Below are positions 24,252 through 33,254 of a stretch of DNA of 64,000 nt, in pieces. Each line of letters starts with the position of its first letter. Position 1 is the first letter of the stretch. Source of the stretch: Sulfitobacter sp. W027 (GTDB lineage Bacteria > Pseudomonadota > Alphaproteobacteria > Rhodobacterales > Rhodobacteraceae). Under the pieces are notes generated by a model. The model did not search any database. It was not told the DNA's origin and saw only the letters and a list, made by a program, of their open reading frames with translations. A program made the position numbers and the translations under genes. The stretch spans positions 186,001 to 250,000 of the forward strand of contig NZ_CP083567.1 in assembly GCF_025143985.1 (NCBI RefSeq), in the 5' to 3' direction.

Positions 24252-27200
24252 TTACAAGGGAAACTCGATTCTCAAGTTCAAACCCTTGGGGTCGAATTTT
24301 GTTTCCAATCTGCCGTTGAGCTGCTGCTCTACCTGACCTTCAATAAGAACGTATCCGAAGCCGTTTCGCTTCGGTTCGCTCGTCTCCGGTCCATCACGCT
24401 CCCGCCATTCGAGAGTCAGGCGGTTATCTGTCAAGTTCCACCTCACTTCGAGGGTGCCGCGGGTGTTGGAAAGCGCGCCATATTTGATCGCGTTGGTAAC
24501 AAGTTCATGGATGACCATGCTGACCGCCAATGCCTGGGCTGGCTGCAGGTTCACGTTCGGTCCACTGACGTGGATGCGGTCCTGCTCGAACGGTTCGGTT
24601 TCCGTCTGAACGATGTCCCGGACCCCGACCGTGGTCCAGGAGCGTTCGGACAACAGGCTGTAGGCACGCGCCATGCCGTGCAACCTGTTGATCAGCGTAT
24701 CCAACACCTCAGGCGGGATGTCTTTCCCCCTGAGGGACGTCTTCACGATGGTGATGATCACCGCCAGCATGTTCTTGACGCGATGGTTCAGCTCAGCGAT
24801 CAGGATTTTCTGGTGCTCTTCTGCTTGCGCGAGCGATGTGACATCGACCAGAGTGACCACCGCGCCCTCGACCGTCTCATCGGCACCCAGATAGGGGGTG
24901 ATCCGCACCAGATAGTGGGTCTTCGTCTGGGAACGCGACAGACGGTGTTCATAGATCGACCCAGACTGGAACACTTCGCGGATATGATCCCTGAGTTCGG
25001 GATAATCGCTGACGCTGGACAGTTCCGACAGCGGTCGCCCGAGGTCCGCCGCCCGGAGATAGAACAGCTCTGCCGCGGCGGGCGTAAAGTTGCGGATAAC
25101 TAGGTCGCCATCCAGAAAGACCGTGGCGATCTGGGTCGATTCGAAGAGGTTGCGCAGATCGGCGTTGGCGCGGTCCAGTTCCTCGATCTTGCCGTTCAAT
25201 TCGGCATTGATCGTGTTCAGTTCCTCGTTCAGGGACTGCATTTCTTCCTTCGAGGCCTCAAGTTCCTCATTGGTGGATTGCGCCTCTTCGTTGACCGATA
25301 CCAGTTCCTCGTTCGACGATTTCAATTCTTCCAAGGCGGTCTCATATTCCTCGACGGTGGATTGCAGGCGCTCGCGCATCTCGCGCACTTCATTCTCTGC
25401 CGCTTCGCTTCTCCGGCTGTCCTCCGTGGTTCCAGCACCGGAATCCGGAGCCGAGATTTCAGCCGGCTCGAAAAAGACGATGAACAAGGGATCCCGCTCA
25501 CCTGTGCCTCGCAGAGGTTCCACGGTCAGATTCAGGCGGCTCAAGTCCCCTGAGGCAGTGAGGATCGAAAGGTCACGCCGGACAGTCGCTCGCCTGCTGT
25601 CGACCACCTGCCGCAGGGCAGCGCGCAATTCCAAGCGCACGTCGCGCGGCACCATATCCAGAAGGTGACGCGAGGGGGCACCTCGCGGCAGTTCCAGCAA
25701 ACCGCCGGTGCCGCCCGAGACGAAAACAATTTCACCGTCTTCGCGCACAACGGCGTGGGCGGGCGTGTAATGTTCAAGGATATGCCGTTCGACCTTGTGG
25801 CGCAGCTGGATATCGGACAGCCCCTGCTCGTGGGTGCTTCCCTCTCTCCTGTCGGAAATCCGGTTCATCATGCCGGCCGGGTTCCAGCGCCGGTCAGGAC
25901 GTTCGATTGCCTGAAATATCCGGCTTTGCTTCTCCACCGTGCGGAACAGGTCGGCATACTGGCTGATGCTTTCCGACGTTCCGAGGAACAGGTAGCCATC
26001 CGGCTTCAGCGCATAGTGGAAGGTAGGAATGACTTGCCGCTGCAGTTCGGGACCGAAGTAGATCAGAAGATTGCGGCACGACACCATGTCCATGCGCGAG
26101 AACGGCGGATCGCTGATCACATTGTGGGGCGAAAAGATGCACATCTCGCGCACCTTCTTGCACACCACATAGCTAAGCCCGTCGCGATGGAAGTATTTCT
26201 CCAGCCGCTCCTTGCTGACCTGACGCAGCAATTGTTCGGGATACCGGCCCTGCCGTGCGACGGCGAGTGCCGGATCGTCGATGTCCGTGGCGAAGATCTG
26301 CACGGGCGCAGTGATGGCGTTTTCCTCCAGATGCTCGCTGATCAGGATAGCGAGAGAATAGACCTCTTCGCCGGTGGTGCAGGCAGGCACCCAGACCCGC
26401 ACCGGGTTCTTGGCGTTCCGGTTCCCGCAAATCTGGGGAATGACCTTGTCCGCAAGAACCTTGAAGGCCTCAGTATCGCGAAAGAAATTGGTGACGCTGA
26501 TCAACAGGTCGCTGAACAAGGCGCTGATCTCATCCTCGTCCCGGGACAGCAGGGTGCAGTATTCTTTCAGATCGCCGATCTGTCTGACCTGCATGCGTCG
26601 CGCGACACGGCGGAAGAAGGTCTTGCTCTTGTAGCCAGAGAAATCATGGCCGGTCTGTTGCAGCAGGATCCTGGAGATCGCCGCCTGCACCTCCGACGGC
26701 TCTGCTTTGTGATCGGCATCGGCGGATATGACCAATGCGTCCGGCGTCGCGCGACCGTCATGAATTTCGAGCAGCTTCTCCGCCATCTGCGCCGCGGGAA
26801 GGGCAAAATCCACGAAGCCCGTGGCGATGGCGCTTTGCGGCATTTCCGGGTTGAGAGGTGGATTTCCATCTGCAACCTGGGCGAAAGTCACGCCGCCCTT
26901 TTCCTTGATGACCTTGACGCCAAGCGTTCCGTCACCATCGCCCCCCGATAGCACAATGGCGGCGGCGTTTTCCTTCTGGTCCTCTGCCAGAGAGCTGAAA
27001 AAGATGTCGATGGGTTTGTGTTCGCGGCTGCTTCGTGTGCTTTCCATCAACCGCAGCCGGCCGTCCTTCATCAACAGGAACACCCTTTCGGGCATGACGT
27101 AGACCGTGTTCGCCTCGACCCGTTCACCGTTTTGCGCAACCTTGACTTGCATCCCGGTTTTCTGGGCCAGCACTGTATGCAGCAGGCTTTCCCGATCCGG

Positions 27201-27329
27201 GTTGAGATGGGTCACCACGACAAAGGCCATCCCGCACCGCGACGGGATCCCTTCGAACAGGTGCGACAACGCATCGATACCCCCGGCAGAGGCTCCGACA
27301 CCAACAACGAGTGGCAGATCAGTAATCAT
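24252..27329 (-). CDS. CheB-CheR-PAS-HWE histidine kinase fusion
   Basis: A 1025-residue multidomain signalling protein. N-terminal CheB methylesterase domain (VVGVGASAGGIDAL, with GASAGG nucleophile loop, residues 1 to about 190), CheR methyltransferase (about 200-470), a long coiled coil rich in EELKSSNEELVSVNEE-type heptads (about 620-690), a PAS domain (about 700-830) and a C-terminal HWE/HisKA_2 kinase with HRVKNML phospho-His box and HELVTNAIKYGALS N-box. HWE kinases of this sort feed PhyR in the general stress response of alphaproteobacteria. The ATG at 27329 gives the CheB start; a TTG at 27368 is possible. It is not in a chemotaxis cluster. Confidence 0.85.
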   Translation of the reverse strand: MITDLPLVVGVGASAGGIDALSHLFEGIPSRCGMAFVVVTHLNPDRESLLHTVLAQKTGMQVKVAQNGERVEANTVYVMPERVFLLMKDGRLRLMESTRSSREHKPIDIFFSSLAEDQKENAAAIVLSGGDGDGTLGVKVIKEKGGVTFAQVADGNPPLNPEMPQSAIATGFVDFALPAAQMAEKLLEIHDGRATPDALVISADADHKAEPSEVQAAISRILLQQTGHDFSGYKSKTFFRRVARRMQVRQIGDLKEYCTLLSRDEDEISALFSDLLISVTNFFRDTEAFKVLADKVIPQICGNRNAKNPVRVWVPACTTGEEVYSLAILISEHLEENAITAPVQIFATDIDDPALAVARQGRYPEQLLRQVSKERLEKYFHRDGLSYVVCKKVREMCIFSPHNVISDPPFSRMDMVSCRNLLIYFGPELQRQVIPTFHYALKPDGYLFLGTSESISQYADLFRTVEKQSRIFQAIERPDRRWNPAGMMNRISDRREGSTHEQGLSDIQLRHKVERHILEHYTPAHAVVREDGEIVFVSGGTGGLLELPRGAPSRHLLDMVPRDVRLELRAALRQVVDSRRATVRRDLSILTASGDLSRLNLTVEPLRGTGERDPLFIVFFEPAEISAPDSGAGTTEDSRRSEAAENEVREMRERLQSTVEEYETALEELKSSNEELVSVNEEAQSTNEELEASKEEMQSLNEELNTINAELNGKIEELDRANADLRNLFESTQIATVFLDGDLVIRNFTPAAAELFYLRAADLGRPLSELSSVSDYPELRDHIREVFQSGSIYEHRLSRSQTKTHYLVRITPYLGADETVEGAVVTLVDVTSLAQAEEHQKILIAELNHRVKNMLAVIITIVKTSLRGKDIPPEVLDTLINRLHGMARAYSLLSERSWTTVGVRDIVQTETEPFEQDRIHVSGPNVNLQPAQALAVSMVIHELVTNAIKYGALSNTRGTLEVRWNLTDNRLTLEWRERDGPETSEPKRNGFGYVLIEGQVEQQLNGRLETKFDPKGLNLRIEFPL

Positions 27330-27532
27330 GCGGGTCACGCTACGGTTTTGTTGTGCTGAAATCCACAAGGGACTGCTCCTATGCTGATGCGCGGATATCG
27401 GCGCATTCTCCTTTCTAGCTCGCCGGATCGGCAGGTTGCTTAAAACGCTTTAATGAGCGCGATCACGAAACGGAGAACCTGAATGAGTCGGTCGGCATCA
27501 TGTCGGCGACTCACCTGGAGGAGAGATATCAA

Positions 27533-28312
27533 ATGAACAATCAAGATCATCACCATGAGCCTTCCCGCTATGACGAGCGCGGTCAGCACGGTCGCGACGA
27601 CTGGGATCAAAACCGTGATTGACAAGGGTCGCGTGGACGGGGCCCGTATCAGGATCAGGACGACTATCGCTCGCGAGGAGAGCAAGGAGGCGGTGGCCAA
27701 GGCAACTACGACCCATCACCACGCGGTGGACGTGATCAGGGCGGCTGGAGCGGTGAACGTCCCGGCCAATCCGGCCAGAACTACAGATCGGAACGTGGCC
27801 AGTATGATTCCGGTTACGCGCAAGGCGGCCAGGGCGGCTACCAAGAAGGTGGCTATCAGCAAGGTGGTTACCAGCGGGGTGGCTACGGCGGCGGGTATGA
27901 TCGCGGGCAAGGTCAATATGGGTCGAACCAGCGCGGCTATCAGCAGTCCGGTCATCAGGGATCATCCTGGGATCAAGGTGGCTCACGGGGTATGCAGGGG
28001 GGCTACGAGAGTGGCCAATCACACCGCGGACGGGGACCGAAGAACTATCAACGCTCGGACGATCGGATTTGCGAAGACGTCTGCGATCGCCTGTCAGACG
28101 ATCATGATGTTGATGCCTCCGACATCGACGTTTCCGTTTCCAATCGCGAGGTCACACTATCCGGTGAGGTCGATTCCAAACAAGCGAAACGCCGCGCGGA
28201 GGATTGCGCGGATTCCTGCTCCGGCGTCGAGCACGTCCAGAACAATCTGCGTGTGAAGAAGTCGCAATCCGGACGGAATGACGACCAATCAGATAAGCCG
28301 AAGACCAAGTAA
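27533..28312 (+). pseudogene. BON-domain protein with Gly/Gln/Tyr-rich N-terminus, interrupted by one in-frame TGA
   Basis: The frame from ATG 27533 (ribosome-binding site GGAGGAGAG at about 27518) is open to TAA 28312 except for one TGA at 27620-27622, codon 30, in the context QNRD-stop-QGSRGRG. Downstream the frame is clean: about 120 codons of Gly/Gln/Tyr-rich low complexity with GGYQQGGYQ-type repeats, then a BON domain (SDDRICEDVCDRLSDDH to VEHVQNNLRVKK) that usually binds phospholipid or peptidoglycan. The total of 259 codons would be normal for this architecture. A TGG-to-TGA change is the simplest cause. An internal ATG at 27992 could still yield the BON domain alone. A strong terminator follows. 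Confidence 0.75.
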
Positions 28313-28341
28313 TTTCAGCGGCCGTTACATTTCAGCAGGTC

Positions 28342-28366
28342 AGGCTACGCTCAACGAGCGTAGCCT
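28342..28366. terminator. Bidirectional hairpin terminator
   Basis: AGGCTACGCTC (28342-28352), loop AAC, GAGCGTAGCCT (28356-28366): a perfect 11-bp stem between the convergent BON gene and Crp/Fnr gene. No long T-run follows on either side, but the position and stem strength support termination. Confidence 0.7.
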
Positions 28367-28389
28367 ATTCTGACTTGAGGAAGCGAAAG

Positions 28390-29187
28390 TCAGTCCAGCC
28401 CCGACACTTCTCCCTGACTTCCGGAAACCCGTTTAACGGCACCCCGATCTCCGTATTCCTCTTTCAAATTCAAATACGATCCTTCCGAAAAACCCATTGG
28501 TTCATAATTTATCAGGGTCTGCATATCTGCCAAGCGCCGCAACAAGACCTTGCTGCCCTTGCGTTCGATGAAACCCTCATCGGATAGCTGGCAGAGCACT
28601 TTGCTGACCGAAACATTGGTCAACCCGATGAGATCGCCAATTTCTGACTGGTTGAAAGGGATTTCAATGACAGCGGATGTAGTCGTGACTGAACTGGAAT
28701 ACCGATCATGCAGCATGAGGATAAGCCAGACTACCCTGTGTCGCGCCTCCATGCGGCCTACAGCAGTGAGCGTCCGCATCAGGATCGATTGAATTTGAGC
28801 CGATTTTTGCAGCAAATATGTCATGATGCCCGGGGTGGAAGACGATAATGTCGCAATGGCCGTGAACGGGATCGGCAGAATCACACAGTCTCCCAGACTG
28901 CGCATCGAACAGCTGACGCTTTCGGTGCCGAAATCGGCAAGACCAGCAATATCGCCCGCTTGATGCAAAAAGAGGATTTGCCTTTGCCCATCTGCAAGCA
29001 CGGCGTAGGAGTAGGCCCAGCCTGATCTTATCAGATACATTGATCTTGATCGGTCACCCTCATGCTGGATATCAACTTGTGATCGGAAGGAAATCGGCTC
29101 AATATTACATTTGCGCAAAGCTGAGCATATTTCAGCATCAACTGCGGTCGGCACTTCTCCTCTGCAGAAATCCAGTAGACGCGACAT
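28390..29187 (-). CDS. Crp/Fnr-family transcriptional regulator
   Basis: A regulator of about 265 residues with an N-terminal cyclic-nucleotide-binding-type beta-barrel (QHEGDRSRSMYLIRSGWAYS) and a C-terminal winged helix with recognition helix region IGDLIGLTNVSVSKVLCQL. It has no FNR-type N-terminal Cys cluster, so iron-sulphur sensing is unlikely. The ligand is not predictable. The ATG at 29187 follows a G-rich Shine-Dalgarno; a GTG at 29199 is also in frame. A consensus EcfG promoter sits upstream, so the regulator probably belongs to the general stress regulon. Confidence 0.83.
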   Translation of the reverse strand: MSRLLDFCRGEVPTAVDAEICSALRKCNIEPISFRSQVDIQHEGDRSRSMYLIRSGWAYSYAVLADGQRQILFLHQAGDIAGLADFGTESVSCSMRSLGDCVILPIPFTAIATLSSSTPGIMTYLLQKSAQIQSILMRTLTAVGRMEARHRVVWLILMLHDRYSSSVTTTSAVIEIPFNQSEIGDLIGLTNVSVSKVLCQLSDEGFIERKGSKVLLRRLADMQTLINYEPMGFSEGSYLNLKEEYGDRGAVKRVSGSQGEVSGLD

Positions 29188-29218
29188 TCCTTCCCCCACG
29201 TCAACGTTCTATTCATTT

Positions 29219-29244
29219 AACGATCTTTTATCTTAAATTGTTCC
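29219..29244 (-). promoter_or_regulatory. EcfG-type promoter of the Crp/Fnr regulator
   Basis: On the minus strand GGAAC (29244-29240), 17-bp spacer, CGTT (29222-29219): exact consensus. Predicted transcription start about 25 nt upstream of the ATG at 29187. Confidence 0.72.
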
Positions 29245-29447
29245 TGAGATGCTGATGACGTCAACTCCACAGGCATCCCCACCGCTTAATGGAACAGCTA
29301 ACTCGTAATTGCTGCAGGGAAAGTAATGCATGGCAAAACCTCAGCCGGCCGGGTCGACCTAATAACGAATCTTTTGGTTCGGTCGACGCAATCTGGCTTA
29401 GTGGGCGGACAGTGAGAAGCGCTTTTGGGTTGCTATCAGGTATCCGT

Positions 29448-31913
29448 TTAGCGGATATAGCGATCCCAAGTGCCGTATCTGTTAGACACCGGCCCACGTG
29501 GAATACTAAAGCCGATAAGCGCAAGCCCACAGAGAAGGGAAAAGCCTGTGGCCCCCCAACCTACGTCGGCTACGAAGGGTGTAAATAGCAGCACAGTACC
29601 TAAGAGCGCATTTAGGAGCCTAGCCAGTCGTGCGACCGGCGCGAGCGCCGTTACCGAGAAAGTGATAGCCAGCGCTCCCACGATATGGTTCGCCGCAGCC
29701 GCCCCACTGCTCCACGGGATCATCAAAGGAGACAGCATCAGTATCAATCCTATTGCCATCGAGGCCAGCAAGGTCCAAGGGAAGGTCATGCCACCCGAGA
29801 CCATTTCACTCACGATCGCGCGGGGGCTACGCTCGAAGTCGTCCATCCAGGTCTCGTTCGGTCCTTCATCAGTATCGCCGGTAAAGAAAACGCGTAGCCA
29901 CGGCTGGCCCGCTCGATGACGACGGCGTAGGAACTGATAGGTCGCCACCAGCTCATCCAATGAATAGGGTATCTGCCAAACCATCGCCGCCGCGGCTATC
30001 AAGGCCAACGTCGAATAAGTGCCGATGACGATCGGCTGGATCACGATGAAAAAGATGGAAATAGCTCCCAAGGGCACGATCATCACCCCAAAGAGGACCA
30101 CTAGCCAGGGCATTGTCCGCCAGCGCCGGGCCGAGCCAATCGCACCCACCAAGATCTCAAGCGCATAAGTTAGTGCGCCAATTCCGGCATCAGGTACGGG
30201 CCACGCCTTTGAGACTGAGGATGTGATGATTTCTTCGGTACCGTTCTTCGCAAGGGTAGTGCCGGGAAAGAACGGTTCCCAAACATGCGCGATGCCACCC
30301 AGCTGGTACCCGGTCAGATAGCGCGAGATCAGCAACCCTACCACTGCCAGCATGATGACCGGCAGCCGTTGGAACCAGTCAGAGGGTGAATAGTCCCAGC
30401 CCTTTGGAATGGTTGGCCCGGTTTGGGCAGCGACAGGCGAGACACCAGGCACGGGGGGAAAGCAAAGAGCGAAGGCAAACGCCAGCATTCCTACAACAGT
30501 GTTGTTAAGATAGGCTGCAGCGCTCTCGCTCCAGAAAACAAGCGGCGCAAAAAGTATCCAGCAGGCCAGTCCGGCGGCAGCGAACCGTGCCCAATGCAGA
30601 CGCCAAGACAATGATAGAAAGCCAAGCGCGGTGAGCAGAAAGCCCGCAACGACGTTGGACCAAGCTAACCACGCGCCGGCATGACCCAGCAAGGGTGGAG
30701 CAGTGAGCAACCACAGGCCCAACCCTGCGTTTGCCCATCCTGTCCACAAATGTGCGCGATGTTGAGCCCGATAATCCTTTTCGTGGGCCTCTCGCAGGGT
30801 TTCCGGGTTAAGTGCTTTATCTTCAGCAGCCTTCAGCCAAGGGGGCGGAGTGATGCCATTGGCATTGTACCAGCCCAACGGATCGCGCTTCAGTGCGGAG
30901 ATGAGTACCGGTAACTTGCCGGCGATACGTTCCTGCGGTGACCAACCCAGTAACTCCCGCGCCTTGGAGATATCCAAAGCAAAATGATCCGACGCCATGT
31001 CAATCATGAATGGTCGGATGAAAGGCTTCTCACCTTGGTCCAAGGCGTCGGGAACTACAGGTTCCGACTTTGTCTCGAGCGCAGCACCCAACTTGGCCAC
31101 CGGGGCAGGTACCACCAGCGTCTCCCAAGTGTCTTCCCCGTGGATCAAGCCGCCAATCTGGTTCTGTAGGGCGCCATAGCTCATTGTATCCGGCTCACCG
31201 GCAAGGATCACTTCACCGGGCGGAATGTCGCCGCGGCGATCCACGGTGGATTCAAACAGGCGCAGCATGTCGTCAACATGAATAAAGGCCTGCCCCGCAT
31301 CGCTGTTCCCCGAAAATACATGACTCTTTATGTTGCGCTCATAGATCCGCGCAATCTGATGACTGAGCGTCGGGACCGCTTTTTCGTCATCATAGAGCCC
31401 TGCCAAGTGCAAATATACGGTGGCCATATCTGTCGCCTCTTCGGCGATAATCTGTTCAGTGCGAGCCTTCGACTGTGGATAGGCCCAAGATGGTGAGAGC
31501 GGCGTATCCTCGGTGATCCTTGTGCCGGGGCGTCCTGCGGCGTGGACTAACATTGTGCCGGAATAGACAAACTGCGTTACGTCTAACTTTTGCAAAGCGC
31601 GCAGAAGGTTCCGGGTGCCGTCTTCGTTTACCGACTTATATTGAGGACGTTCTTCTCCACTAAAGTTGAAATAGGCTGCAAGATGAATGACCGAAGCAAT
31701 GTGCTCACCGACCGTTTGTCTTAACTCGTCAATTGCGCGCTCCACCGAAGCACTGTCTGTAAGGTCGAAGCCAATCATGGTCTCGTCACGTTCCGCGCCA
31801 TCAGGACGGTCAAGACCGATTACCCGATATCTTCGGGAAAGCGCTTTTCGCAGCCTCCGTCCGATATTCCCTGCAGCACCGGTGATCACGACAACCGGCT
31901 TATCTTGGGGCAT
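29448..31913 (-). CDS. SDR/epimerase fused to a polytopic membrane domain
   Basis: An 821-residue fusion. Residues 1 to about 330 are an extended short-chain dehydrogenase (NAD-dependent epimerase type) with TGAAGNIGRRL cofactor loop and the YxxxK pair in SWAYPQSKA. After a linker, about 430 residues carry 9-10 hydrophobic helices. The first four helices (WANAGLGLWLLTAPPLLG and the repeat-like WARFAAAGLACWILFAPLVF) resemble SPW-repeat membrane proteins; the rest (after about 500) is a separate bundle with conserved Trp/Pro. Start ATG has a GGAGGAGG-type ribosome-binding site. Substrate unknown. The neighbours are stress proteins. Confidence 0.8.
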   Translation of the reverse strand: MPQDKPVVVITGAAGNIGRRLRKALSRRYRVIGLDRPDGAERDETMIGFDLTDSASVERAIDELRQTVGEHIASVIHLAAYFNFSGEERPQYKSVNEDGTRNLLRALQKLDVTQFVYSGTMLVHAAGRPGTRITEDTPLSPSWAYPQSKARTEQIIAEEATDMATVYLHLAGLYDDEKAVPTLSHQIARIYERNIKSHVFSGNSDAGQAFIHVDDMLRLFESTVDRRGDIPPGEVILAGEPDTMSYGALQNQIGGLIHGEDTWETLVVPAPVAKLGAALETKSEPVVPDALDQGEKPFIRPFMIDMASDHFALDISKARELLGWSPQERIAGKLPVLISALKRDPLGWYNANGITPPPWLKAAEDKALNPETLREAHEKDYRAQHRAHLWTGWANAGLGLWLLTAPPLLGHAGAWLAWSNVVAGFLLTALGFLSLSWRLHWARFAAAGLACWILFAPLVFWSESAAAYLNNTVVGMLAFAFALCFPPVPGVSPVAAQTGPTIPKGWDYSPSDWFQRLPVIMLAVVGLLISRYLTGYQLGGIAHVWEPFFPGTTLAKNGTEEIITSSVSKAWPVPDAGIGALTYALEILVGAIGSARRWRTMPWLVVLFGVMIVPLGAISIFFIVIQPIVIGTYSTLALIAAAAMVWQIPYSLDELVATYQFLRRRHRAGQPWLRVFFTGDTDEGPNETWMDDFERSPRAIVSEMVSGGMTFPWTLLASMAIGLILMLSPLMIPWSSGAAAANHIVGALAITFSVTALAPVARLARLLNALLGTVLLFTPFVADVGWGATGFSLLCGLALIGFSIPRGPVSNRYGTWDRYIR

Positions 31914-32144
31914 CGTTTTTCCTCCTCCTTGTCCTTTGGACTACCAACCGTTTGGAAGAGTTTTTGTTCACCGTTAAACGTTTCAGTCTTCATGTCGGAC
32001 ATCAGAAATCACACTCAACCGTACAGGGCTTAGAGTACGAAAAATGCACCGACCACGCATTAAAGTACGCCGCAGCTTAATCGCGCTCTCATTGAAAATG
32101 ACTTCAATGAAGCTTACCCTAATAACACAAGCAAAAAGGAGTTC

Positions 32145-32390
32145 ATGGTGAAACAGAACGAATTTGACGAAAAGATTCACGAGCTGGAGGAAGCATTGGT
32201 TGAGCGTCGGTCCGCTCTCGGACGGTCGAGAACTTCAGAAGCCGAAGATGAAAAGCTGTTGGCTCTTCAAAAGAGGACCGAGACCCTTTGCGAAGATGCG
32301 AGAAAGCCGTGTGACCAAGATAGGAAACTGGAAATCATCCGCTTGGCTAACGAGTTACTTCTCGAACTACGTCAAAATCCTATTGCTTGA
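32145..32390 (+). CDS. Small coiled-coil protein
   Basis: An 81-residue highly charged helical protein (FDEKIHELEEALVERRSALG) predicted to be one or two coiled-coil helices, without membrane segments. The ATG has an ideal AAGGAG ribosome-binding site at about 32137. Divergent from the SDR fusion gene. No family recognised. Confidence 0.6.
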   Translation: MVKQNEFDEKIHELEEALVERRSALGRSRTSEAEDEKLLALQKRTETLCEDARKPCDQDRKLEIIRLANELLLELRQNPIA

Positions 32391-32899
32391 ATCTCGGTGA
32401 AACCGACGTCGCGTACTTATACAGCTTGCCCAACTGGGCGGATTTGAAGCTCCATATCTAATAGAAGAAGAAACATCTTACCGAGAACCACTGAACGAGT
32501 CATGAACTAGGAGAAAGTTGGTGCGCTTATGCACCATTGGAAGTGTGTGTAGCCGTTCGGGTTGTTATCGCTGCGAAGCTCTGGTGCCTGTTCCTGCCTG
32601 TTTTTGAAAGCATATCCTGGCGTCAGATAAGATATCTGTCAAATGGCACGAATCCGGTTGTCATTCCTATAGAATCGCATAGATCAGCGCGATAGGTGAA
32701 ATTTGTCTCACCTCCAGTCCATGACCTTTCTTAGGGTCTGGAAAGCTGCGGCGGCCCGTTCCCCTTAAAATACCCCGGGTGCGCCGTCGCATTTCATTTG
32801 CCTCAATAAAAACTTTGAATAACCCTATTCATTTAGACTTGCGCGATTATCTTAGAGCCGTTCTTTTTTTGACTGAATGGGTAAGCGGACATAGTGCCG
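32391..32899. other. Intergenic stretch without recognised gene
   Basis: About 510 bp, AT-richer near 32800-32880, with stop codons in all frames. No IS end, tRNA or operator recognised. It borders the histidine kinase relic and may itself be decayed coding sequence. Confidence 0.4.
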
Positions 32900-33110
32900 C
32901 GTCTGAACATTCGGGGTGAGCCCGTATCTAATTTCCCCGCCCATATTTTTGACCCGTTCTTAGGAGAACCCAACGGGGGGCAGGATTACATCGCAACAGC
33001 ATGCCACGAGCTTGACAAATTCCCGGTTCATCACTGCTCACCGAAACTCTGCATCTCAATCCGGAAAGGTCTATGTACACATGGACTGTTTCTCCAGATC
33101 AGGTGCCCAT
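32900..33110 (-). pseudogene. Relic of a histidine kinase ATPase domain
   Basis: The minus strand of about 33110-33030 translates to GETVHVYIDLSGLRCRVSVS-SDEPGIC, which parallels GGTVDVCIEVSGSSCKVSVS-NDGPGIS of the intact kinase at 39763-41568. Nucleotide similarity also resumes at the edge near 32905-32950 (ATTCGGGGTGAGCCCGTATC against TGTTCGGGGTGGACTCGTAT). The G-box Asn-Asp and the F-box region are lost and no full frame survives. It is a leftover of a duplicated or recombined paralogue. Confidence 0.65.
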
Positions 33111-33254
33111 AGGTTACCGACTACCAAAATGCGCAGGATTTCTCTCATTCCGACACCGCGCGGAAACCTTACCGGCTGAGCGAACATTGACCCTTCGTAG
33201 CTCTAATCTTTTTAACGCCCCGCCTTCTGGGGCCGTACAATATAGGAATGCGCT

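Noticed and set aside
27620..27622. TGA as a selenocysteine codon
   Set aside because: No redox motif or Cys-equivalent at that place, no SECIS-like stem-loop directly after it, and the protein family has no selenoproteins.
27555..28256. Alternative plus-strand frame (233 codons) across the BON gene
   Set aside because: Its translation is Ala/Thr/Val-rich without a domain. The other frame gives the Gly/Gln/Tyr repeats and the BON domain and has a proper ribosome-binding site.
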